DNA of 64,000 nucleotides. Source: Vibrio atlanticus (GTDB lineage Bacteria; Pseudomonadota; Gammaproteobacteria; Enterobacterales; Vibrionaceae). Location of the stretch: contig NZ_AP025460.1 of assembly GCF_024347315.1 (NCBI RefSeq), forward strand, positions 1,426,001 to 1,490,000, in the 5' to 3' direction. Below the pieces are notes generated by a model. That model saw only the letters and a list, made by a program, of their open reading frames with translations, was not told the origin of the DNA and did not search any database. Position numbers and translations under genes: made by a program. This document shows positions 28,951 through 37,861 of the stretch, one piece after another. Within the stretch, counting starts at the first letter, position 1; each line of letters starts with the position of its first letter.

Positions 28951-30309
28951 TCAGTCATACATCAATTCGTTGGCTTTGTTTGAGTCGAACTCTATCAATG
29001 ACTTGCGAGCAAGATGTCTGAAGGGCAGCGCTTTTACTAGCTCTTCAAAGGGCTGAATGGCAAATGCCCAAAAGATAGAGCCGTCTAATCCAAAGATGAT
29101 CAATGCACACAATGGAATTGAAATTACCCATTGACCAGTAAAGTTGATTTTGAAGACTGCGGTTGTTTTTCCTAGTGCTCTCAATACATTTCCATGGACT
29201 GTGTTGTAGCCACGAACAATCGGTAAAAAGATGTAGAGTGGGGCGATAACGGCCAACGCTTGATATGTAGACTCGTCCAAGTTCGGGTAAATGTCACCAA
29301 TCACCATACTTAAGCCTGCGAACAAGATTGCACACACAAAAGAAATGACTACCGCAATATCAATGCTGGTATCGACGTTTTTGACTAGGTCATCCATCTT
29401 TTTAGAGCCAATCGCTTGGCTGATAGTAATTGCGGAAGAGTGAGCCCAAGCGGTAATAAATTGAGAGACAGCCCTAATCCAAGGCATCACCAAAGTAATC
29501 GCAACATACGCGTTGATGTTAAGTTGCGAATACAGTAACTGATAAATCGTTGCGCCAATCAACAGCATGGTTACATTTGCTGCGACAGGGAATATCTCGA
29601 TAAAGTGACGGCGAACGTTTGTCATGAACTCTGATCGTTGGGCGTCTAATTTGAGTGAAATTGCTGAGCTGAAATACACGCAAAGAACCAGATACACAAG
29701 GCGAAGGGTGATAGCAATAACACTGCCTAGCGCGGCGCCTTGAACACCAATACCTTCGAAATTTGAAAAGCCGTGAATGAGCCCATAAGAAAGTACAGCG
29801 TTGATCGGCAATTCAATCAAATACCCTTTAAACGGTATCTTGGTTCTTCCTAATGCGTTAAATAGGGCGATAATCACTTGCGTTAATGCTGTGAAAATGA
29901 CGAGATACTTTGAGATATCAAGGTAGTGGCTGATTTCTAAGTAAAGGGCTTTATCGTCGGTTAAGGCTTGAATTAAAGGCTGTTCTAAAAAGGTGAGTAG
30001 AAACCAAAATATTGTCGCGATACCTAAGTTAATGAACAGACCTGCCCAAAACGCTTTGGATAATGAAGCGGTGATGCCAGAACCTACGGCGCGGCTTAAT
30101 ACTAGTTGAGTGCCGTTTGCCAGCGCCATTTGAATACCGAGTACAAAGGCAACCATAGTCGTCGCAATTCCCATGGCAGCCAAAGGTATTTCACCAAGAG
30201 GAGAGACCAGCAGCGTATCGATCATCAACATCGACTGCATCAATATACCGTTTAGGGCTAGGGGCCAGGCGAGAGAGAAATTTTTCCTTACATACGATTG
30301 TGTAGACAC
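28951..30309 (-). CDS. MATE family multidrug/solute exporter
   Basis: An inner-membrane protein of about 452 residues with about 12 membrane segments in two related halves, typical of MATE (NorM/DinF-like) cation-coupled exporters. The N-terminus SYVRKNFSLAWPLALNG and the motif ALANGTQLVLSRAVGSG are typical of the first half. The best start is GTG at 30309, eight bases after AAGG; the longer frame starting at GTG 30318 would overlap the ribosome site. It lies between dehR and the first GntR gene and shares their neighbourhood, so it may export a pathway by-product, but nothing in the sequence shows the substrate. Confidence 0.85.
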   Translation of the reverse strand: MSTQSYVRKNFSLAWPLALNGILMQSMLMIDTLLVSPLGEIPLAAMGIATTMVAFVLGIQMALANGTQLVLSRAVGSGITASLSKAFWAGLFINLGIATIFWFLLTFLEQPLIQALTDDKALYLEISHYLDISKYLVIFTALTQVIIALFNALGRTKIPFKGYLIELPINAVLSYGLIHGFSNFEGIGVQGAALGSVIAITLRLVYLVLCVYFSSAISLKLDAQRSEFMTNVRRHFIEIFPVAANVTMLLIGATIYQLLYSQLNINAYVAITLVMPWIRAVSQFITAWAHSSAITISQAIGSKKMDDLVKNVDTSIDIAVVISFVCAILFAGLSMVIGDIYPNLDESTYQALAVIAPLYIFLPIVRGYNTVHGNVLRALGKTTAVFKINFTGQWVISIPLCALIIFGLDGSIFWAFAIQPFEELVKALPFRHLARKSLIEFDSNKANELMYD

Positions 30310-30420
30310 AAACAACACCTTATGTGTGTAACCGTAAGTTTTCTCTGAGAGGACCCGAGTTCAACATTTAAAGATGAAACACTACGGTAATGGATGGTTA
30401 AAAATGGGCGCTAAAACTGA

Positions 30421-30450
30421 CTGACTCGTGTATTGGGATACACGAGTCAG
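30421..30450 (-). terminator. Strong hairpin after the first GntR gene
   Basis: A perfect 12-bp stem, CTGACTCGTGTA/TACACGAGTCAG, with a 6-nt loop, 16 bp beyond the GntR stop on the minus strand. The T run after it is short (TTTT, a few bases away), so it may be a weak terminator or an mRNA-end structure. Confidence 0.6.
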
Positions 30451-30465
30451 TTTGGTCAATCTTGG

Positions 30466-31188
30466 TTATGCGATGGCTAATTCAACCCTAGACAGCTTTT
30501 GATTTTCATCATCAAGTAAAGCTTGAGAGGCTATTCGAGCCTGATTCGCATTGCCTGACATAATCGCATCATATATCGCTTTATGCTCTTCTAAACAGAA
30601 GCGACCGCCTTCGGCAGAGTGGTCGATAAACTGTTTGAAAATCGTCGACAGAATGTTCGCGAACGGAATGTAAAACTGGTTACCCGTCGACAAGAAAATC
30701 GTTTGGTGAAACAGATGATCGTTGGTTGTCCACTCTTCATAATCAAAGCCATTTGCAGCGATGGTCATCTTTTGGAAAAGAATCGAAAGCTCTTTACGTT
30801 GCTCTACCGTAGCGTTGGATGCCGCAAGCGCACACGCTTCTGGGTCAATCGCTTTTCTTAAGCCTAAAAATTGAGATAAGAAGGGTTTGGTGTCTTCCAG
30901 ATCTTGAATCCAATCTAGGAGTTGAGGGTCTAAAAAGTGCCATTGAGTACGTGGCCTGATATGAGTCCCCACTTTAGGTTTTGATTCGATAAGCCCTTTG
31001 GCTGAAAGTAGCTTTGTCGATTCGCGAAGTGCAGTTCGACTGACGCCAAAGACTTCACACAACTCCATTTCACTGGGTAATTTCTCTTTTTCTTTGAGCT
31101 CTCCCGACAGAATTTTACGCGCAATCTGTCGAGCCACTTGAACATGAATTCGGCGGCTTGAATCTGCCACCAATGAAAATATAGCCAT
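30466..31188 (-). CDS. GntR family regulator, FadR/FCD subfamily (first)
   Basis: A transcription factor of 240 residues: an N-terminal winged helix (about 10-75) with the recognition region SRTALRE, then an FCD ligand-binding domain with likely metal ligands in DHLFH and EEH. The start is ATG at 31188, with GAGGTGG five bases upstream; a GTG at 31197 would overlap that site. It is paralogous to the divergent regulator at 31629. The FadR-type DNA consensus TnGTnnnACnA matches the palindrome found before kdgF, the lyases and both symporters, so it is a candidate regulator of the alginate genes with a uronate or KDG-type ligand. That link is inference. Confidence 0.88.
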   Translation of the reverse strand: MAIFSLVADSSRRIHVQVARQIARKILSGELKEKEKLPSEMELCEVFGVSRTALRESTKLLSAKGLIESKPKVGTHIRPRTQWHFLDPQLLDWIQDLEDTKPFLSQFLGLRKAIDPEACALAASNATVEQRKELSILFQKMTIAANGFDYEEWTTNDHLFHQTIFLSTGNQFYIPFANILSTIFKQFIDHSAEGGRFCLEEHKAIYDAIMSGNANQARIASQALLDDENQKLSRVELAIA

Positions 31189-31322
31189 ATAAACCACCTC
31201 AGGCTGACGTATTAAGTATAAAAACAGCGGATAGATTTAAGTTAGCGCGACTTTAAGCTTGAGGGATAATGCTTGTAGCGGCTATCGAGTCAAACATCTA
31301 CAGTCACCTATTATTTTTAATA

Positions 31323-31337
31323 AATCATACAATAACA
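31323..31337. promoter_or_regulatory. Shared 15-bp promoter motif upstream of the first GntR gene
   Basis: AATCATACAATAACA is identical to 27789-27803 before dehR. It is 135 bp upstream of the GntR start at 31188 and could serve in autoregulation. The first ten bases recur at 38516 in the gap before the second symporter. Confidence 0.4.
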
Positions 31338-31628
31338 CCTGGCTCAATCAAGTGTATAACGATAGAAATGCGTCGCAGTGAAGGGGAACTCACAAGTTAA
31401 GGTGATTTTTGTGATGTTACGCATGCCAAAATTGCGTAAATAGGAACTATTTGTATGTATAAATAAGAAGGTACGACTGGTAGTGATAAGCTTCGAAAAG
31501 TTTGTGGGATTTTGATAGAACCATAGAGTATAAGGGAGCTCACGTTATTATCCCCCTCATTTGGTGCATTATACTTTCAATGCTATAGTACGAGTTAAAT
31601 AATACATATCTAATAAGTAAGTAGACTC

Positions 31629-32348
31629 ATGGCAGAAACTTTCAAATCTATTTCAGGCTCTAAGCGAAGCCTTCATGTGCAGGTAGCACGTGAAATCGCT
31701 CGTGGTATTTTGTCGGGTAATTTACCTCAGGGTTCGATTATCCCTGGTGAGATGGCTCTGTGTGAGCAGTTTGGTATTAGCCGCACGGCGTTGCGAGAGG
31801 CGGTGAAACTTCTAACTTCAAAAGGCCTTTTAGAGTCACGCCCTAAAATCGGCACTCGCGTTGTTGATCGTGCATACTGGAACTTTTTAGATCCTCAGCT
31901 TATCGAATGGATGGATGGACTAGCTGATACCGATCAGTTTTGTCATCAGTTTTTAGGTTTACGTCGTGCGATTGAACCTGAAGCGTGTGCATTGGCAGCT
32001 AAGTTTGCAACTGCAGAGCAACGTATTGAATTATCAGAAATTTTCCAAAAAATGGTAGAGATTTCTAGCGAAGAAACGCTTGATCAAGCTCGCTGGTTAG
32101 ATATTGATATGAAGTTCCATAGCCTTATCTTCAATGCAACGGGTAATGATTTCTACTTACCGTTTGGCAACATATTGACGACGATGTTTGTTAACTTTAT
32201 TGTGCACTCTTCAGAAGAAGGCAGCACATGCATTAACGAACATCGCGCAATATACGAAGCCATTATGGCAGGCAATAGTGATAAAGCACGCCAAGTTTCG
32301 GCAAGTCACTTGCAAGAATCAAATCACCGATTGCCTGTAACAAGCTAA
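31629..32348 (+). CDS. GntR family regulator, FadR/FCD subfamily (second)
   Basis: A 239-residue paralogue of the regulator at 30466-31188, transcribed divergently from it. The wHTH (about 10-75) has GEMALCEQFGISRTALREAV, and the FCD domain holds DMKFH and NEHRAIYEAI as probable metal/ligand contacts. The two proteins are similar from the first helix on (HVQVAR, ARxILSG), so they may recognise related operators, either as a hetero-regulatory pair or with different ligands. It ends with a clear terminator, so it is a single-gene unit. Confidence 0.88.
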   Translation: MAETFKSISGSKRSLHVQVAREIARGILSGNLPQGSIIPGEMALCEQFGISRTALREAVKLLTSKGLLESRPKIGTRVVDRAYWNFLDPQLIEWMDGLADTDQFCHQFLGLRRAIEPEACALAAKFATAEQRIELSEIFQKMVEISSEETLDQARWLDIDMKFHSLIFNATGNDFYLPFGNILTTMFVNFIVHSSEEGSTCINEHRAIYEAIMAGNSDKARQVSASHLQESNHRLPVTS

Positions 32349-32380
32349 CTGAAAGCACTTGATGTGCCCTTACAAATTTT

Positions 32381-32406
32381 AAAGCACGCATTTAGCGTGC
32401 TTTTTT
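32381..32406 (+). terminator. Terminator of the second GntR gene
   Basis: The stem AAAGCACGC/GCGTGCTTT with a 5-nt loop and a T run lies 33 bp after the stop codon. Confidence 0.9.
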
Positions 32407-32552
32407 GTATCTGTATTTTTATGTTTCTGACATTGCACTTCTTATTCTGATCTCTAAAACTTGATCAATTCTGCTATTCAACCTAAAAATCAACTCGCAA
32501 CTCGATATATTAATTATATAATAATACTAATCAAACAAATGCGAGTATGGTT

Positions 32553-34415
32553 ATGCCTCAATCTCTTTTGCCAAATATTCTTCAATTTATCGGTCAGATA
32601 GATCCTTTCGATAAGATCCCTAAACAAGCACTTCGTGAACTTGCCTCCAATGTTCAGATCACTTATCTCGGCAAGGGGGATGTGGTTGATCTATGTGAGT
32701 CGGGTAAAGAAAAGTCGCTTTACATCATCCGAACCGGTTCTATGGAGCAAAGAAAGTCAGACGGTGTACTTCGTGCTCGTTTAGGCAGTGAAGACTTGTT
32801 CGGCTTTACGTTCTTAGATTCTGAAGTTAATGACGAGAAAGGCTACAGAGCGATCGCAATCGAAAATAGCTTACTTTATGTGATTCCACATTCGGCGCTT
32901 CAAGCGTTGTTCAAGGCATTCCCAAGCTGCGCAGAACACTTTGCATCACAGGCGCAGGTTCGGTTGAAGTCGGCACTTGATGTTGTGTGGTCAAATAAAG
33001 AAAAAGGCTTGTTCATTCGTAAGGTTGAAGAAGTGGCAAGCGGGCAGGTGGCTATCGTTAAGTCTGAACAAACTATTCAGTCGGTCGCGGTTGAAATGCT
33101 TCATCAACGCTCGCCATGTGCCGTGATCTATGAGGGTGAAACCATTGTTGGTTTGATTACTGACCGTGACATGACTAAGCGAGTGATCGCCCACGGTGTC
33201 AGCACTGATAGCCTGATCTCCGAGGTGATGACGCATTCTCCACTGACGGTAAAACCGGATGATCTGGTGCTGCATGCTGCGTCTATCATGATGCAATTCA
33301 ACATCCGTAACTTGCCCGTTGTGAAAGAGAATAAGGTCGTTGGTCTTCTCACTACGTCTCACTTAGTTCAAAACCACCGTGTCCAAGCGATCTTCTTAAT
33401 CGAGAAAATCAAATACGCGGGCAGTGTGAAAACCATGTCTTCGTTTACCCCAGAGCGACAAGCTATTTTTGAAGCGCTGGTGGAAGGCAAGGTTGCACCG
33501 GAAACCGTAGGTAAGGTCATGACCATGATTATGGACGCCTACACACGCCGATTGATTCAGATAGCGATTGATAAGTTAGGCCCACCACCTTGTGATTTTT
33601 CTTGGATTGTTGCGGGCTCGCACGCTCGTAATGAAGTTCATATGCTGTCGGATCAAGATAGTGCTATTGTACTCTCTGACGATGCGACAGACAGTGACCG
33701 TATTTACTTCAAACATTTAGCGATGATGGTGACTAACGGATTAGCGAGTTGTGATTATCCATTGTGTCCGGGTAAATTCATGGCTGCGACGCCAAAATGG
33801 TGTCAGCCACTCAGCGTTTGGAAGCACTACTACAAGAAGTGGGTGGCTAACCCTGAGTATGAACGCCTACTCAACATCAGTGTGTTCCTAGAGATCCGTA
33901 CTATCTATGGCAACAGTGAGTTCGAAGGTATTCTTCGTGATGAGCTGCATTCTAACATTCGCAGTAACCGTGAGTTTTTAAGCACACTAGTGAAAGATGC
34001 GGTAAACACCAACCCGCCATTGGGTATTTTCAATAGTTTGGTTCTAGAGAAATCGGGTGAGAACAAGAAAACACTCAATGTGAAGAAGTACGCCATTAAC
34101 TTGATTATCGATCTTGCGCGTATTTACGGATTAGCGGTGGAATGTGATTTGTCGGCCACTGATGAACGTTTCGCAGCTGCCAATGAAAAAGGCATGCTGA
34201 GCGACGACGCATTCAAGAACATTCTGGGCGCTTACCAGTTCATTCTCTCTTTCCGATTTGGTCATCAACTTGAAGCGCTGAAGAACGGGGATGTGCCTGA
34301 CAACAACATCAACCCAGATAGCTTTGGTAGCTTTGAGCGTAAACACTTGAAAGATGCCTTTAGGATCATTGCTGACCTTCAAGAAGCCGCGAAAATCCGT
34401 TTCGGAGCACGCTAA
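32553..34415 (+). CDS. cNMP-binding / CBS / DUF294 nucleotidyltransferase-like protein
   Basis: A putative cytosolic signalling protein of 620 residues. Domains in order: a cyclic-nucleotide-binding-like barrel (about 15-130), a pair of CBS domains (about 160-280; LITDRDM and LLTTSHL motifs), a DUF294 nucleotidyltransferase-like domain (about 320-450) with GSHARNEVHMLSDQDSAIVL carrying the G-S and D-x-D metal motif, and a C-terminal DUF294 helical domain. The family resembles GlnD-like transferases, but its substrate is not known. ATG at 32553 has GAG seven bases upstream; ATG at 32547 is also possible. It overlaps the next gene by one base, so they are translationally coupled. Confidence 0.85.
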   Translation: MPQSLLPNILQFIGQIDPFDKIPKQALRELASNVQITYLGKGDVVDLCESGKEKSLYIIRTGSMEQRKSDGVLRARLGSEDLFGFTFLDSEVNDEKGYRAIAIENSLLYVIPHSALQALFKAFPSCAEHFASQAQVRLKSALDVVWSNKEKGLFIRKVEEVASGQVAIVKSEQTIQSVAVEMLHQRSPCAVIYEGETIVGLITDRDMTKRVIAHGVSTDSLISEVMTHSPLTVKPDDLVLHAASIMMQFNIRNLPVVKENKVVGLLTTSHLVQNHRVQAIFLIEKIKYAGSVKTMSSFTPERQAIFEALVEGKVAPETVGKVMTMIMDAYTRRLIQIAIDKLGPPPCDFSWIVAGSHARNEVHMLSDQDSAIVLSDDATDSDRIYFKHLAMMVTNGLASCDYPLCPGKFMAATPKWCQPLSVWKHYYKKWVANPEYERLLNISVFLEIRTIYGNSEFEGILRDELHSNIRSNREFLSTLVKDAVNTNPPLGIFNSLVLEKSGENKKTLNVKKYAINLIIDLARIYGLAVECDLSATDERFAAANEKGMLSDDAFKNILGAYQFILSFRFGHQLEALKNGDVPDNNINPDSFGSFERKHLKDAFRIIADLQEAAKIRFGAR

Positions 34416-35131
34416 TGAAATCGTTTTTAAATTACTTTCATCCTCTTGAGAAAATTAAGCGCACACGAAAGCAATATTTGAATACGGTTAAGCTGCCAGA
34501 GGCGTTACATGCTCTTGTGGATCAACCTTGCCCAGAGATGACGGACTTGGCCAAAGATAGCGAATATATCGTTTTAGATCTTGAAACTACAGGCTTAGAC
34601 AGCGAGCAAGACCTTATTCTATCTATGGGTTGGGTCGATGTGGTCAAGGGGCGAATAGACTTAGCGTCCGCCAAGCATATTTATCTGGATAACGATTCGC
34701 AGATCAATGCTGAAACTGCAGTTATCAACCACATCACACCACAAATGCTGGAAGAGGGCGCTTCAATTCATGATGCTATGCTGACGTTTTTCGAAGCCGC
34801 AAAAGGTAAGATCATCGTCGCGCACGCTTGTGTGGTCGAAGAGAAGTTCATTAGCCAGTATCTATTAAGATGCTATGGCTTAAGGCAGTTGCCTTTACTT
34901 TGGCTAGATACACTATGTATTGAGAAGAGCATGGAGAAAGCGATCAGTAACCATGAAGAGGTGGATTTAACTCTAGCGGGTACGCGAGACAGGTATGGGC
35001 TTCCTGAGTACAACAGCCACAATGCATTAGCCGATGCCGTTTCGACAGCGGAATTGTTTTTGGCTCAGCAGAAGCGAGTCGTGCCTAATGATGAAGTGAC
35101 ACTTTCCTTTTTATATCGGATCAGCCGTTAG
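34415..35131 (+). CDS. DnaQ-like 3'-5' exonuclease
   Basis: A 238-residue DEDDh exonuclease of the DNA polymerase III epsilon superfamily. The ExoI motif is in VLDLETTGLD (about residues 48-57, D and E of DxE), the ExoII-like Asp/Asn region follows, and the ExoIII motif is SHNALADAVST (about 205-215). There is an extra N-terminal segment of about 45 residues. It is not the replicative proofreading subunit by context. It overlaps the DUF294 gene by one base (TAATG), a pairing I have seen often in gamma-proteobacteria; the joint function is unknown. Confidence 0.85.
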   Translation: MKSFLNYFHPLEKIKRTRKQYLNTVKLPEALHALVDQPCPEMTDLAKDSEYIVLDLETTGLDSEQDLILSMGWVDVVKGRIDLASAKHIYLDNDSQINAETAVINHITPQMLEEGASIHDAMLTFFEAAKGKIIVAHACVVEEKFISQYLLRCYGLRQLPLLWLDTLCIEKSMEKAISNHEEVDLTLAGTRDRYGLPEYNSHNALADAVSTAELFLAQQKRVVPNDEVTLSFLYRISR

Positions 35132-35202
35132 GGTTGTATCTTCCTGTAAGCGAATCATTGTTGAATGACCTGATTTAAAAGAAGAAAAGCCAGCGATTAA
35201 GC

Positions 35203-36705
35203 CTGTCTCTTATACACAAATCCCTAAGCCACGCTTGGGGATTTTTTTTGAACTATTTTTAGGTTTCATGATCTGATCATCTAAGCAATGACAAGGATGA
35301 TTATCATGACCTATATAGAGCCAACCCTTTGGGCACAAAAACAGTTCGGTCAAGCCCACCTTAATGACCCTAGACGCACTCAAAGACTCGTTGCTCTCGC
35401 AGCCTCACTGGCCGAGCAACCTGGCGTACCCGTCTCGAAACTCATTATCTCCCCTGCTGAAATGGAAGGGGCTTATCGCTTCATCCGTAATGAGCAAATC
35501 AAAGCAGAAGATATCGCAGAAGCGGGTTTTTATGTCACTGCACAAGAAGCATTAGAGCAACAGACACTTCTTGCCTTAGAAGACACCACTTCTCTCAGTT
35601 ACTCCCATCGCAGCATTCGAGATGAACTCGGGCACTCCAATCAAGGTAATCGACATCGCGCCATGTTCGTACACTCAACCTTACTTTTTGCTCCCGACAC
35701 TCAATCTGTTATTGGTTTAATTGAACAACAGCGCTGGACTCGTGATATAGAAAAGCGAGGTCAAAGGCACCAGCATGCGACTCGACCATACAAAGAGAAA
35801 GAAAGTTATAAGTGGGAACAAGCCTCTCGCCATGTCGCTGAGCGACTTGGCGATAAAATTTCGGATGTCATTTCTGTGTGCGATAGAGAAGCCGACCTAT
35901 TTGAATACCTCACTTACAAGCGAGAGCAACAACAAAGGTTCCTCGTTCGCTCAATGCAAAGCCGCTGTATTGAAGAGCATGATAATCGTCTTTATAGCTA
36001 TGCCTCTACCCTGTTATCAGCCGGAGAGAAAGTGCTCGAAATACCGCAAAAAGGCGGTCGTAAAGCTCGCAAGGCTCATTTAGATATCAAATATGCCCCC
36101 GTGACACTCAAGTCTCCTGCTAACAAGAAAGAGTTCGATAACATTCCGCTTTACTACGTGGGATGTATAGAACAAGGAGAGAGTGGTAATAAGCTCGCAT
36201 GGCACTTACTGACTTCAGAGCCGATAACGAGCAAGGAAGAGGCACTCAAAATCGTCAGTTATTATGAGCGGCGCTGGCTAATAGAAGATTTTCATAAAGT
36301 CTGGAAAAGTGAAGGGACTGAAGTTGAGCAACTGAGAATGCAAAGTAAGGATAACTTAGAAAGGCTCAGCGTCGTTTTGGCTTTTATCGCGACTCGGTTA
36401 CTCCAGTTGAGGTTTATGAATGAATCAGACGAGTTATCTAAGAGCAGTTGTGAGCAGGTATTAAAAGGCAAAGCGTGGAAGTTAATGTGGCTCAAGTTGG
36501 AGAGCAAAAAACTACCGAAAGAAGCGCCTAATATATCATGGGCTTACAACGGTATTGCTCGGTTAGGTGGCTGGAAGAATACCAAGCGAACAGGTCGCGC
36601 TTCTATAAAGGCGTTATGGCAAGGATGGCTTAGGTTACAAACCATCCTTGAAGGGTATGAACTCGCTAAGTCTCTTGATTAACCAGACTTGTGATCAAGA
36701 GACAG
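35203..36705 (+). mobile_element. IS50/Tn5-like insertion sequence (IS4 family), copy 1
   Basis: A 1503-bp element. The left end is CTGTCTCTTATACACA and the inverted right end is CTGTCTCTTGATCACA, strikingly like the outside and inside ends of Tn5. It is flanked by GCGATTAAGC on both sides (35193-35202 and 36706-36715), a 9- to 10-bp target duplication. The left end holds a hairpin plus eight T (35218-35249) that would stop transcription entering from that side. It sits in the loop of an original terminator hairpin. Confidence 0.92.
35306..36682 (+). CDS. IS50-like (IS4 family) transposase, copy 1
   Basis: A 458-residue DDE transposase closely resembling Tn5 Tnp in layout. The catalytic residues are D93 in LEDTTSLSY, D193 in VCDREAD and E326 in the YREK region (Y319, R322, E326, K333 in YYERRWLIEDFHKVWK), the last at the same residue numbers as in Tn5. 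The GAYRFIRN and IARLGG motifs are also kept. ATG at 35306 has AAGGA eight bases upstream; in-frame ATGs at 35288 and 35297 are less well placed. The gene appears intact. It differs from copies 2 and 3 at two residues near the C-terminus (S/T in ELSKSSCEQ; A/T in SIKALWQG). Confidence 0.93.
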   Translation: MTYIEPTLWAQKQFGQAHLNDPRRTQRLVALAASLAEQPGVPVSKLIISPAEMEGAYRFIRNEQIKAEDIAEAGFYVTAQEALEQQTLLALEDTTSLSYSHRSIRDELGHSNQGNRHRAMFVHSTLLFAPDTQSVIGLIEQQRWTRDIEKRGQRHQHATRPYKEKESYKWEQASRHVAERLGDKISDVISVCDREADLFEYLTYKREQQQRFLVRSMQSRCIEEHDNRLYSYASTLLSAGEKVLEIPQKGGRKARKAHLDIKYAPVTLKSPANKKEFDNIPLYYVGCIEQGESGNKLAWHLLTSEPITSKEEALKIVSYYERRWLIEDFHKVWKSEGTEVEQLRMQSKDNLERLSVVLAFIATRLLQLRFMNESDELSKSSCEQVLKGKAWKLMWLKLESKKLPKEAPNISWAYNGIARLGGWKNTKRTGRASIKALWQGWLRLQTILEGYELAKSLD

Positions 36706-36715
36706 GCGATTAAGC

Positions 36716-36781
36716 TGGCTTTTGTTTAGGTCTTAGAAAATTAGGACAGTAATTATCTTAGATTATTTATATAGCTATCGA
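36716..36781. other. Right half of a terminator split by the IS
   Basis: CTGGCTTTTGTTT here pairs with AAAAGCCAG at 35184-35192. Without the IS the sequence would read as a hairpin with a short loop and a T run, serving the exonuclease gene and perhaps also the convergent porin gene. The remaining bases up to 36781 hold nothing recognised. Confidence 0.6.
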
Positions 36782-37516
36782 TTAGAAGCTGTAAGTTAGA
36801 CCAACACGGCTACGCAGTTCACGAGTCGCTTTAGTCGATGAAGTACTCACATCACCAAACTCTACATATGGTGCCCATTGACCCATAATGTGGCGAATAC
36901 TTGCATTTAACTCGTAGTTTGTATCATCGTTGTCGTAGATGTTGTAATCATCTGCTTTGTAGTAGTTACCTTCAAAACCGAAACGCCAGTTCTCCATTGA
37001 GTAGTTGATGTTTGCTGTTAAGCGATGGCGACGTTGGTTTTCATCGTTTTGATAAGTTAAGTAGCCGTTATCTAAGATTGGTTTGCCGTCTGAGTCAGTT
37101 GCAATTGATTTTGTGTTCTGTCTCATATCGTAACGGTAACGTGCACTTAGGCTTAAACCGTCAATGCTGTCGACACTGTATGTCGCGCGAACTTGAGGTT
37201 TGTATGTGACACCAGACTCGCGACCTTCTATTGGCATACCGTAAGTCATCGTCCAGTTATCGTTAAGCACATGGCGATAATTAAGACCAAGTTCCCAACC
37301 ATTATTCTTCAAATCTTCCATAAACTCGCCGTCTTCTCCCTTGAATTTCGCTTCGATATCGACAAGGAAGTTGCCAATGCTATCGCCCAGTTTTACACGA
37401 GTAGCATGTTGATCTGTATGACTCTTGTATTCGTGTCTCATATCGAAAGACGCCGCACATACAGAGCCAGCAGCGAGTACAGATGCCACAGCAATCACGA
37501 TTTTAGTTTTATTCAT
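36782..37516 (-). CDS. KdgM-family oligouronate-specific outer membrane porin
   Basis: A 244-residue outer membrane beta-barrel of the KdgM/NanC family, a monomeric 12-strand channel for acidic oligosaccharides. It has an N-terminal signal peptide (about 1-21, cleavage after the VCA segment), alternating amphipathic strands with many Arg/Lys and aromatic residues (for example LSARYRYDMRQ), and a C-terminal Phe (GLTYSF) as needed for barrel insertion. In this locus the substrate is most likely oligoalginate rather than oligogalacturonate. It is convergent with the exonuclease gene and divergent from the second symporter, with a 1.4-kb gap upstream that carries operator-like motifs. Confidence 0.9.
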   Translation of the reverse strand: MNKTKIVIAVASVLAAGSVCAASFDMRHEYKSHTDQHATRVKLGDSIGNFLVDIEAKFKGEDGEFMEDLKNNGWELGLNYRHVLNDNWTMTYGMPIEGRESGVTYKPQVRATYSVDSIDGLSLSARYRYDMRQNTKSIATDSDGKPILDNGYLTYQNDENQRRHRLTANINYSMENWRFGFEGNYYKADDYNIYDNDDTNYELNASIRHIMGQWAPYVEFGDVSTSSTKATRELRSRVGLTYSF

Positions 37517-37848
37517 GGTATTAATTCCATATTTATAGGTTGAGTATTGGCCTCAAGTTCGAGCCAAATAGGGTAATTCGTTTGATTAATGCAACAGTCT
37601 TTTTGAATCTGTTGAATTCGCCGAGTCCTGTTTGCGTTAAAATAATACAAATATGCTATAGGTAATGTGAAGGTCGATCTGTGAATTAGATCTTGTTGTT
37701 ATCATAAATCTCATTTACACAGATCGTTACAAATTGATATGATTAAGTAATCCATTGTTTTAAAAGAATAAATATTAATTTATTTGTTGGGGCTTCTTTC
37801 TGTAATGTGCGCTATAGCAAAAATAGTAATGTTTCACTGTAGATTTTA

Positions 37849-37861
37849 TTTGTAATACATT
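37849..37861. promoter_or_regulatory. Operator-like palindrome in the KdgM/symporter gap
   Basis: TTTGTA-A-TACATT matches the locus consensus ATTGTAnTACAAT at 11 of 13 positions. It is 333 bp upstream of the KdgM start, further than the other sites, so its target is unclear. Confidence 0.4.

Noticed and set aside
28856..29056. 66-codon open frame between dehR and the MATE gene
   Set aside because: It overlaps the 3' end of the MATE gene on the other strand and has no supporting signals.
35132..36781. Composite transposon formed by the Tn5-like copies at 35 and 47-50 kb
   Set aside because: Copy 1 has its own direct repeats that differ from those around the array, so the copies inserted independently.
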